Assembly: GCA_964388105.1 (NCBI GenBank)
Contig: CAYLYQ010000041.1
Span: 1-17,980 of the forward strand
DNA length: 17,980 bases
Direction: 5' to 3'
Origin: ZC4RG35 sp964388105
GTDB taxonomy: Bacteria > Actinomycetota > Acidimicrobiia > Spongiisociales > ZC4RG35
Under the pieces are notes generated by a model that did no database searches, was not told the DNA's origin, and was given only the letters and a program-made list of their open reading frames with translations. The first letter of the stretch is position 1, and the number at the start of each line of letters is the position of its first letter. The translations under genes were made by a program, and so were the position numbers. This document shows positions 6,725 through 13,360 of this stretch, piece by piece.

Positions 6725-6727
6725 CCT
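6722..6727 (+). promoter_or_regulatory. Candidate -10 box for yajC (TAACCT), overlapping the tgt stop
   Basis: TAACCT begins with the tgt stop codon TAA (6722-6724). Unlike the other boxes it lies 25 bases before the start codon, leaving room for a short leader that contains a strong ribosome binding site. Confidence 0.35.
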
Positions 6728-6743
6728 CCGGCCCACACCTACC

Positions 6744-6749
6744 GGAGGA
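6744..6749 (+). promoter_or_regulatory. Ribosome binding site of yajC
   Basis: GGAGGA is the best Shine-Dalgarno match in the window and ends three bases before the GTG at 6753. This is a rather short spacing but supports that start; in-frame alternatives would fall inside the membrane segment. Confidence 0.65.
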
Positions 6750-6752
6750 ATC

Positions 6753-7055
6753 GTGAACGTCGTCTTCTTCGCCCAGGACTCTGCGGCGGCCAGCCCCTAT
6801 TCGTCTCTCATCTTCCTGGTCCTGATGGGCGCCGTCTTCTACTTCCTGATCATCCGACCGCAACGCAAGCGCATGAAGGCCCAGCAGGAGCTGGCGGCCA
6901 ATCTCCAGGTCGGTCATCAGGTCAGGACCATCGGCGGCATCCATGGGACCGTGGTCTCGATGGACGACGAGAGCGTGGTCCTCCAGGTGGAGGAAGGCCG
7001 GATTCGAGTGGCGCGGAGGGCCATCGGCAACCGCGTAGGCGCGGACGAAGCCTGA
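6753..7055 (+). CDS. yajC: Preprotein translocase accessory subunit YajC
   Basis: A 100-residue inner-membrane protein that associates with SecDF at the Sec translocon. Residues 16-34 (YSSLIFLVLMGAVFYFLII) form one membrane helix, directly followed by the hallmark RPQRKRMK basic stretch. A soluble domain with QVGHQVRTIGGIHGTVVS and an ISDDSV-like MDDESVVLQV follows; this is the standard YajC layout and length. The start is GTG at 6753 after GGAGGA. In most genomes with this order yajC is followed by secD and secF; here the next gene is apt, 21 bases away, so its partners must be encoded elsewhere or be absent. Confidence 0.93.
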   Translation: MNVVFFAQDSAAASPYSSLIFLVLMGAVFYFLIIRPQRKRMKAQQELAANLQVGHQVRTIGGIHGTVVSMDDESVVLQVEEGRIRVARRAIGNRVGADEA

Positions 7056-7063
7056 CGGCTCCG

Positions 7064-7069
7064 TAGACT
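7064..7069 (+). promoter_or_regulatory. Candidate leaderless -10 box for apt (TAGACT)
   Basis: TAGACT lies in the short yajC-apt spacer and ends seven bases before the GTG at 7077. CAAGG at 7071-7075 is too close to the start codon to be a normal ribosome binding site, so a leaderless start is plausible. Confidence 0.4.
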
Positions 7070-7076
7070 TCAAGGC

Positions 7077-7595
7077 GTGGAAGACCTCCGCTCCCTGATC
7101 CGGGACATCCCGGACTTCCCCGAGCCGGGGGTGGTGTTCAAGGACATCACGCCGGTTCTGGCTGATCCGGTCGCGTTCGACAATCTGGTCGAGGCGATGG
7201 CGGCGCCCTTTCGGGACTCAGGAGTCACCCGCGTGGCCGGTATCGAAGCACGAGGCTTCACTGTGGCGGCCCCGGTGGCGCTGGCGCTCGGTGCCGGCTT
7301 CGTGCCGATCCGAAAGCCGGGAAAGCTGCCGTTCCAGACGATCCGCGAGGACTACACCCTCGAATACGGGACCGACTCCCTCGAAATCCACGTCGATGCC
7401 GTGCACGAGGGGGAGAAGGTCCTCCTGGTGGACGACGTGATCGCCACGGGCGGAACGGCAGCTGCGGCGGTGCGGCTGCTCCGCAGCATCGGGGCCGATG
7501 TGGTGGGGTTCGCGGTGTTCATCGAGCTGGTCTTCCTGTCCGGGAATCAGATGCTCGACGGAGTGCCGATCCATGCCCTCGTCCGATACGACTGA
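7077..7595 (+). CDS. apt: Adenine phosphoribosyltransferase
   Basis: A 172-residue cytoplasmic purine-salvage enzyme converting adenine and PRPP to AMP. The N-terminal IRDIPDFPEPGVVFKDITP (residues 8-26) is the Apt signature. GIEARGF holds the hood/active-site segment, PIRKPGKLP the flexible loop, and VLLVDDVIATGGT (115-127) the PRPP-binding motif. Length matches the family. The start is GTG at 7077. Its 3' end overlaps the proposed rel start by 23 bases. The apt-rel pairing is a classic bacterial arrangement that links purine salvage with (p)ppGpp metabolism. Confidence 0.96.
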   Translation: MEDLRSLIRDIPDFPEPGVVFKDITPVLADPVAFDNLVEAMAAPFRDSGVTRVAGIEARGFTVAAPVALALGAGFVPIRKPGKLPFQTIREDYTLEYGTDSLEIHVDAVHEGEKVLLVDDVIATGGTAAAAVRLLRSIGADVVGFAVFIELVFLSGNQMLDGVPIHALVRYD

Positions 7596-9738
7596 GATCG
7601 AGGTCCCCGGGGCCATCGTCCGCCTGGTCGACTCCTTCGTCGACCATCATCCCGGAGGGGACGTCAACCTGATCGTCCGCGCCTACGAGCTGGCTGCAGC
7701 CGCCCACGAGGGCCAGGTCCGCAAGACGGGGGATCCGTACATCACCCACCCCATCGCGGTCGCCGAGATGCTGGCTGACTACGGCCTGGACGCCCCGACC
7801 GTCGCCGCGGCGCTCCTCCACGACACCGTCGAGGACACCGACGTCACCATGGACCAGCTCCGGTCCAGTTTCGGCGACGAGGTGGCCCGCCTCATCGACG
7901 GCGTGACCAAGCTCGACCGGGTCCGTTTCAGCAACCGGGAGCAGGCGCAGGCCGCCACGATCCGGAAGATGGTCGTGGCCATGGCGCAGGACGTCCGGGT
8001 CCTGATCATCAAGCTCTTCGACCGCCTCCACAACCTGCGCACCGTCCACGCTCTGAGGGACGAGAAGCAGGCTCGGGTGGCGCGTGAGACCCTCGACGTC
8101 TACGCGCCGCTGGCCCACCGCCTCGGTGTCCAGGAGATCAAGCATGAGTTCGAGGACCGGTGTTTCGCCATCCTGTATCCCGGCCCCAACGCCGAGATCC
8201 AGGCGCGCCTGGCGGAGGCCGCCCCGGAGCGCGAGGCCTTCCTGGAGAAGATGGTGGCTGAGATCGCCGGGATGCTCGCCGACGCCGGGATCGAGGCCGT
8301 GGTGACCGGGCGCCCCAAGCACCAGTACTCCATCTACCGGAAGATGATGGAGCAGAACCGGCCGTTCGAGGACATCCACGATCTGATCGGGATTCGCATC
8401 GTCACCGAGACCACACGGGACTGTTACGCAGCCCTGGGCCTCATCCACAGCAACTGGATGCCGGTGACGGGGCGGTTCAAGGACTACATCGCGATGCCCA
8501 AGATCAACCTCTACCAGTCGCTGCACACGACGGTGATCGGCCCGGACGGAAAGCCACTCGAAGTCCAGATCCGGACCGAGGAGATGCACCAGCGGGCCGA
8601 GGCCGGCATCGCAGCCCACTGGAGATACAAGGAAGGGGACATGGCCGAGGTCCCCACCTTGAACATCGAGGCTCTCGATGAGGACCCCGAGGAGTTCCTG
8701 GCCAACCTCAAACTCGACCTCTATCAGGACGAGGTGTTCATCCTCACGCCGGGTGGCGACGTCAAGGAGCTGCCCCGCGGCTCGACCTGCGTCGACTTCG
8801 CCTACAGCGTCCACACCGAAGTCGGTCACCGGTGCGTCGGCGCCAGGGTCAACGGCAGGCTCGTCCCCCTCTCCACAAGGCTCGAGTCAGGTGACATCGT
8901 CGAGATCCTCACCTCCCGCTCGCCGGACGCCGGCCCCAGTCGCGATTGGCTGGGCTTCGCCCGGACCGGCAAGGCCAAGTCCAAGATCAAGCAGTGGTTC
9001 CAGAAGGAGCGGCGCGATCAGGCCCTGGCGGAAGGCCGGGAGGCGCTCCAAGCCCTGTTCAAGCGCGAAGCCCCCGAGCTCACCGCGGCGGAGCGAGAGC
9101 AACACCTCGCCAAGATCGCCACCGAGCTCGGCCAGAAGGACGTCGAGACGATGGCGGCCACGCTGGGCGAGGGCAATCTCTCCATGGACAGCATCACCGT
9201 CCGGCTGCAGAGGATCCTCACCCCGGACACGGGAGACATTCTCTTCAGGCCCGCACGCCGGCGGCGTCCCACCGGTGCCGCCCGGGTCGTCGTCGAGGGC
9301 CAGGACGACATGCTGGTCAGCCTGGCGCGCTGCTGTTCCCCGGTCCCCGGCGACCCGATCGTCGGCTACGTCACCGTGGGGCGGGGCGTGTCGGTCCATC
9401 GCTCGGACTGCACCAACGTCGTGTCGCTGTCCGGCCGACGGGAGCGCGCCGTGGAGGTGGCCTGGCCGGCGGATTCCGTCGGGGCGTTCGTGGTGTGGAT
9501 CCAGGTGGAGGCACTGGACAGGACACGGCTCCTGCGCGACGTGACCCAGGTGGTGTCCGACACCGGCGCCAACATCACCGCTTCTTCCACCGCCACCAAC
9601 GAGGACCGGGTGGCGGTCCTCAAGTACGAGGTCGAGCTGTCGGACCCCAGCCAGCTCGGCCGACTGCTCGCGGACATCCGGGGCGTCGACGGGGTCTATG
9701 CCGCCTTCAGGCTCGCCAACGACCCCTCCGCTTCGTGA
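7573..9738 (+). CDS. rel: Bifunctional (p)ppGpp synthetase/hydrolase (RelA/SpoT, Rel type)
   Basis: Stringent-response enzyme of 721 residues that makes and degrades (p)ppGpp at the ribosome. The hydrolase domain has the HD pair at His83-Asp84 in LLHDTVEDT, plus FDRLHNLRT. The synthetase has GRPKHQYSIYRKM, RFKD at 301-304, INLYQSLHTT and RTEEMHQRAEAGIAAHW. RxKD rather than ExDD is the form found in bifunctional enzymes. A TGS domain starts near 388 (VFILTPGGDVKELPRG). A Cys-rich segment has Cys587, Cys588 and Cys613, and an ACT domain spans about 640-715. ATG at 7573 is chosen because it gives the normal N-terminus and has GGAG at 7560-7563; an in-frame ATG at 7498 would add 25 residues encoded entirely inside apt. 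Its stop overlaps the next start (GTGA). Confidence 0.95.
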   Translation: MPSSDTTEIEVPGAIVRLVDSFVDHHPGGDVNLIVRAYELAAAAHEGQVRKTGDPYITHPIAVAEMLADYGLDAPTVAAALLHDTVEDTDVTMDQLRSSFGDEVARLIDGVTKLDRVRFSNREQAQAATIRKMVVAMAQDVRVLIIKLFDRLHNLRTVHALRDEKQARVARETLDVYAPLAHRLGVQEIKHEFEDRCFAILYPGPNAEIQARLAEAAPEREAFLEKMVAEIAGMLADAGIEAVVTGRPKHQYSIYRKMMEQNRPFEDIHDLIGIRIVTETTRDCYAALGLIHSNWMPVTGRFKDYIAMPKINLYQSLHTTVIGPDGKPLEVQIRTEEMHQRAEAGIAAHWRYKEGDMAEVPTLNIEALDEDPEEFLANLKLDLYQDEVFILTPGGDVKELPRGSTCVDFAYSVHTEVGHRCVGARVNGRLVPLSTRLESGDIVEILTSRSPDAGPSRDWLGFARTGKAKSKIKQWFQKERRDQALAEGREALQALFKREAPELTAAEREQHLAKIATELGQKDVETMAATLGEGNLSMDSITVRLQRILTPDTGDILFRPARRRRPTGAARVVVEGQDDMLVSLARCCSPVPGDPIVGYVTVGRGVSVHRSDCTNVVSLSGRRERAVEVAWPADSVGAFVVWIQVEALDRTRLLRDVTQVVSDTGANITASSTATNEDRVAVLKYEVELSDPSQLGRLLADIRGVDGVYAAFRLANDPSAS

Positions 9739-10391
9739 TCATCAGGCAGATCCCGGCCTGGATCACGGCCACCAACGCGTGGGTCGTGGCCGACGAGCCG
9801 GGAGGAGCGGCGTTCGTGGTGGATGCGCCCCCTGAACCGGACGAGGTCGGCGAGTTCATCGAGGGTATGGGGCTCTCGGTGGCGGGGATCCTGCTCACAC
9901 ACGGGCATGTGGACCACATGGGCGGGTCCGGGGAGCTCGCCACGAGGACCGGGGCTGGTGTCTGGATCCACCCCGACGACGACTTCCTCACGCTCGACCC
10001 CGGCACGCAGTTGCGCCGCCTGTTCGGGATGGTGCCGCCCGGCGACTTCGAGGCACCGCGGCAGACGTCCCCGCTGGCCCACGGACAGGAACTGTCCCTG
10101 GCGGGCATGACCATCGAAGTGGTCCACACGCCCGGCCACACGCCTGGGCACTGCTGCTTCCACCTCCGCGAAGAGGGCGTCCTCTTCTCCGGGGACCAGT
10201 TGTTCGCCGGAAGCGTGGGGCGGACCGACCTGCCCGGAGGGTCCTACGAGGACTTGATGGCGTCGATGCGGGAGCGTGTCATGGTTCTCGACGACGGGGT
10301 CAGGGTGCTTCCCGGACACGGGCCGGAGACGACCATCGGCAGTGAACGGAGGAGCAACCCGTTCCTCGTTGGTGACCCGGGCCACCGGTAA
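9735..10391 (+). CDS. Metallo-beta-lactamase-fold hydrolase, glyoxalase II (YcbL)-like
   Basis: A 218-residue metal-dependent hydrolase. The metal site is explicit: THGHVDHMGG gives His56, His58, Asp60 and His61; HTPGHTPGH gives His135; FSGDQLF gives Asp154; LPGHGPET gives His195. The GSVGRTDLPGGS segment and the RRSNPF end resemble the short glyoxalase-II-like group represented by YcbL. That group may act on glutathione, mycothiol or other thioesters; the substrate cannot be read from the sequence. The start is the GTG at 9735 in the GTGA overlap with rel; the frame continues upstream but only as the shadow of rel. A hydrolase of this family between rel and hisS is common in actinobacteria. 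The stop TAA forms part of the proposed hisS -10 box. Confidence 0.9.
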   Translation: MIIRQIPAWITATNAWVVADEPGGAAFVVDAPPEPDEVGEFIEGMGLSVAGILLTHGHVDHMGGSGELATRTGAGVWIHPDDDFLTLDPGTQLRRLFGMVPPGDFEAPRQTSPLAHGQELSLAGMTIEVVHTPGHTPGHCCFHLREEGVLFSGDQLFAGSVGRTDLPGGSYEDLMASMRERVMVLDDGVRVLPGHGPETTIGSERRSNPFLVGDPGHR

Positions 10392-10394
10392 CCT
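10389..10394 (+). promoter_or_regulatory. Candidate leaderless -10 box for hisS (TAACCT), overlapping the upstream stop
   Basis: TAACCT starts with the stop codon TAA of the metallo-hydrolase gene (10389-10391) and ends nine bases before the hisS ATG at 10404. There is no Shine-Dalgarno sequence in the 12-base spacer. Confidence 0.4.
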
Positions 10395-10403
10395 GCCTGC
10401 CTC

Positions 10404-11612
10404 ATGAGTTTTCGGCCCCCCAAAGGCACCGCGGACCTGATGCCGCCGTCCTCACAGTCCTGGAGGCGGGCTCTGGCCACCTGGGACACCTGGACCGAGC
10501 GCTACGGGTATCCGCTGGTGGCGACGCCGATCTTCGAGTCCACCGAGCTCTTCGAGCGCGGGGTGGGCGGCACCACCGAAGTGGTTACCAAGCAGATGTA
10601 CACCTTCGAGGACAGGGGCGGCCGCTCGGTCACCCTGCGCCCGGAAGGGACCGCCGGCGTGGTCCGCGCCTACCTGGACTCGGGGGCCCAAGGAGCGTGG
10701 AAGGGCGCCTACTCAGGCCCCTTCTTCCGGTACGAGCGCCCGCAGAAAGGCCGGTTTCGCCAGTTCTGGCAGGTCGGGGTCGAGTACCTGGCGGTGGAGT
10801 CGCCGGTGGCCGACGCCGAGGTGGTCGAGCTGGGATACCGCTTCATCGAGGCCGTCGGTGCGGAGGAGCTCGAGCTGAGGTTGAACAGCATCGGCGATGA
10901 GGCGTGCCGGCCCTCGTACGTGGCCGAGCTCCGCAGCTACCTCGAGGCCAGGCGCGACGACCTCAGCGAGGACGGACAGCGCCTCATCGGGACCAATCCG
11001 CTCCGCGTCCTCGACTCCAAGGTCGACCGGCCCAAACTCGACGACCCACCGTTGATCACCCAGCACCTCTGCGACGGGTGCAGGGACCACTACGACGAGG
11101 TGAAGTCCCTCCTCGACGCGGTGGGGGTCCCCTTCCGGGAAGACCCCTATCTCGTGCGCGGTCTCGACTACTACTCGAGGACTGCTTTCGAATACATCGG
11201 GTTGGGGCTGGATGCCGCCCAGAACGCGCTCGGCGGCGGAGGCCGTTACGACGGGCTCGCCGAGATGATCGGTGGCCCTCGGACCCCCGGTGTCGGCTTC
11301 GCATTGGGCCTGGACCGGATCATCCTGGCCGGGGGCGGCGGATCCGAAGACCTGGTCGATGCCTATCTGGTGTCCGAAGTCGGAGCCGCATCGGCCCTGG
11401 CGGCTGCCTCACAGCTGAGGAAGGCGGGCGTTCGACTCGACTTCGACGGCGAAGGCAAGTCGGTGAAAGCGCAGTTTCGCGCCGCGCGGCGCCTGGAGGC
11501 GCCGGTGATCCTGGTCTTGAAGGAGGACGGTTCGGTGGATGCCCAGAGGGAAGGGGAGAGGGAGACGCTCGATCTGAGCGACGTGCCCGCGTGGCTGGAG
11601 GGGCGTCGATGA
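10404..11612 (+). CDS. hisS: Histidyl-tRNA synthetase
   Basis: Class II synthetase of 402 residues that charges tRNA-His. The N-terminal PPKGTADLMP corresponds to the family PRGTxDxxP. Motif 2 is RYERPQKGRFRQF at 109-121. The histidine-specific motifs are LVRGLDYYSRTAFE (Arg252 catalytic, from 250) and LGGGGRYDGL (276-285). Motif 3 is GFALGLDRI (298-306). The C-terminal anticodon-binding domain (about 320-402) is slightly short: the usual LRD-type strand near the end is replaced by DGSVDAQREGERETLDLSD. It overlaps aspS by four bases (ATGA), an ancient and common pairing. Confidence 0.96.
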   Translation: MSFRPPKGTADLMPPSSQSWRRALATWDTWTERYGYPLVATPIFESTELFERGVGGTTEVVTKQMYTFEDRGGRSVTLRPEGTAGVVRAYLDSGAQGAWKGAYSGPFFRYERPQKGRFRQFWQVGVEYLAVESPVADAEVVELGYRFIEAVGAEELELRLNSIGDEACRPSYVAELRSYLEARRDDLSEDGQRLIGTNPLRVLDSKVDRPKLDDPPLITQHLCDGCRDHYDEVKSLLDAVGVPFREDPYLVRGLDYYSRTAFEYIGLGLDAAQNALGGGGRYDGLAEMIGGPRTPGVGFALGLDRIILAGGGGSEDLVDAYLVSEVGAASALAAASQLRKAGVRLDFDGEGKSVKAQFRAARRLEAPVILVLKEDGSVDAQREGERETLDLSDVPAWLEGRR

Positions 11613-13360
11613 TCCGGAGCCACAAGGCCACGGAGGTCACCACCGACACGATCGGCGAGGAGGTGACTCTCGCCGGCTGGGTGCAGCGGCGCCGGGACCA
11701 CGGAGGCGTCAGCTTCTTCGATCTGAGGGACGCCTCAGGCCTGATCCAGGTGGTCGCCGATCCCGCCGAGCACCCGGTGGTCGAGGACCTGCGCATGGAG
11801 TTCTGCGTCCGGGTGGTGGGGACAGTCCGGGCCCGTCCGGAGGGGACCGAGAACCCGGATCTGGAGACCGGGTCGATCGAAGTCGGGGCCTCGAAGATCG
11901 AAGTGCTGTCCCCGGCTCGTGCCCTGCCGTTCCTCATCGACGACCGGGCCGAAGTCGAGGAGCTGGTTCGGCTCCGGCACCGTTACCTCGACCTGCGCCG
12001 CCCGAGGATGGCCGCCAACCTGAGGGCCCGATCCGCGGCCACGGCCGCCATCCGCTCCACCCTGGAGGAGCTCGGCTTCCTGGAGGTGGAGACACCGACT
12101 CTGGTCAACTCGACGCCGGAGGGGGCGCGGGACATGCTGGTCCCGAGCCGGCTCCGCAAGGGCGAGTTCTACGCCCTTCCGCAGTCTCCGCAGCTGTTCA
12201 AACAGCTCCTCATGATCTCGGGCGTGGAGCGCTACTTCCAGATCGCCCGCTGCTATCGGGACGAGGACTTCAGGGCCGATCGGCAACTGGAGTTCACCCA
12301 GCTGGACCTCGAGGGTGCCTTCTGGGACCGGGACGACGTACTGGACACCATCGAGCAGGTGCTGGTGGCAGTGGTCAAGCGGCTTCGAGGGGTCGACGTG
12401 GCCCGGCCCTTCCCCCGGCTCACCTGGCAGGAGGCAATGGATCGGTACGGGTCGGACAAGCCCGACACGCGCTTCGGGATGGAGATCACCGACATCACCG
12501 ACCTCGCGGCCGGTTCGGCATTCGGCGTGTTCTCCGGGGCGGTCGAGTCGGGTGGTGTGGTGCGCGCGATCAACGCGGGCCACGTGGAGTGGTCCCGCGG
12601 TCGTGCCGACGCCCTCACCGAGAGAGCGAAGGCGGCAGGTGCCAAGGGGCTGGTGTGGATGGTGGTCGAGGAGGATGGGTCGGTCCGCTCGCCCGCGGCC
12701 AAGTTCCTCGGTGACGAGACCGGCGCCATTCTCGAGCGCATGGGTGCGTCGCCCGGGGATGTCGTCCTCGCGGTGGCCGACAGGTGGCGGACGGCCGTCG
12801 ATGTCCTCGGCTCGTTGCGGCTCGAGCTCGGCCGGCCTTCCGGCCACGACGACCTGGCCCTGCTGTGGGTGATCGACTTTCCGATGTTCGAGGAGGAGGA
12901 GGACGGCTCGATCACCTTCTCCCATCACCCGTTCACCTCGCCGCGCTCCATCGACGAGATGCGCACCAGCCCCGAGTCGGCCATCGCCAAGGCCTACGAC
13001 GCGGTGCTCAACGGCGTCGAGCTCGGAAGCGGCTCGATCCGGATCCACGATCCCGCTGTGCAGCGGGAGGTATTCGACATACTGGGCATCGACCGGGAGA
13101 CCGCCGAGCGTCGGTTCGGCTGGTTCCTCGAGGCGCTCGACTACGGGACGCCTCCCCACGGGGGCTTCGCATTCGGAATCGACCGGCTGGTCATGGTCCT
13201 CCAGAACGAGGGCTCGATCCGCGAGGTCATTCCGTTCCCGAAGACCCAGACCGGCGTCGACCCGATGACCGGTGCCCCGACATGGGTCGCCTCCGAGCAG
13301 CTCGGGGAGCTGGGCATCGCACTGGGACCAGAGGCACTACAAAGGCTCGAAGAGCAATGA
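11609..13360 (+). CDS. aspS: Aspartyl-tRNA synthetase, probably non-discriminating (AspRS/AsxRS)
   Basis: Bacterial-type class II synthetase of 583 residues. The N-terminal OB-fold anticodon domain contains GWVQRRRDHGG. RHRYLDLRRP (123-132) begins the catalytic core. Aspartate-pocket and motif-2 segments are QSPQLFKQLLM and RCYRDEDFRADRQLEF; a GAD insertion spans about 280-415; motif 3 GGFAFGIDRLV begins at 518. His31 in RRDHGG and Gly79 in RPEGTENPD fall at the two positions that mark non-discriminating enzymes such as that of Pseudomonas aeruginosa (Leu and Lys in E. coli). It therefore probably charges both tRNA-Asp and tRNA-Asn with Asp, needing GatCAB to finish Asn-tRNA. ATG at 11609 is supported by GGAGGGG at 11597-11603. 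It overlaps both hisS and alaS by four bases. Confidence 0.95.
   Translation: MIRSHKATEVTTDTIGEEVTLAGWVQRRRDHGGVSFFDLRDASGLIQVVADPAEHPVVEDLRMEFCVRVVGTVRARPEGTENPDLETGSIEVGASKIEVLSPARALPFLIDDRAEVEELVRLRHRYLDLRRPRMAANLRARSAATAAIRSTLEELGFLEVETPTLVNSTPEGARDMLVPSRLRKGEFYALPQSPQLFKQLLMISGVERYFQIARCYRDEDFRADRQLEFTQLDLEGAFWDRDDVLDTIEQVLVAVVKRLRGVDVARPFPRLTWQEAMDRYGSDKPDTRFGMEITDITDLAAGSAFGVFSGAVESGGVVRAINAGHVEWSRGRADALTERAKAAGAKGLVWMVVEEDGSVRSPAAKFLGDETGAILERMGASPGDVVLAVADRWRTAVDVLGSLRLELGRPSGHDDLALLWVIDFPMFEEEEDGSITFSHHPFTSPRSIDEMRTSPESAIAKAYDAVLNGVELGSGSIRIHDPAVQREVFDILGIDRETAERRFGWFLEALDYGTPPHGGFAFGIDRLVMVLQNEGSIREVIPFPKTQTGVDPMTGAPTWVASEQLGELGIALGPEALQRLEEQ

Noticed and set aside
7498..7572. Earlier ATG for rel at 7498
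   Set aside because: It would add 25 residues rich in Cys, Ser and Trp encoded inside apt, unlike any Rel N-terminus; ATG at 7573 is better placed.
10904..11608. Upstream in-frame extension of aspS inside hisS
   Set aside because: The conserved AspRS N-terminus begins at 11609 with a good ribosome binding site; the extension is an Arg-rich shadow of hisS. The same logic rejects extensions of tgt (from 5234), the metallo-hydrolase (from 8946) and alaS (from 12784).
11735..13159. Long minus-strand open frame opposite aspS; similar ones at 7519-8829 and 13141-14379
   Set aside because: All lie wholly opposite conserved genes and reflect codon bias, not coding; compositions are typical of shadow frames.
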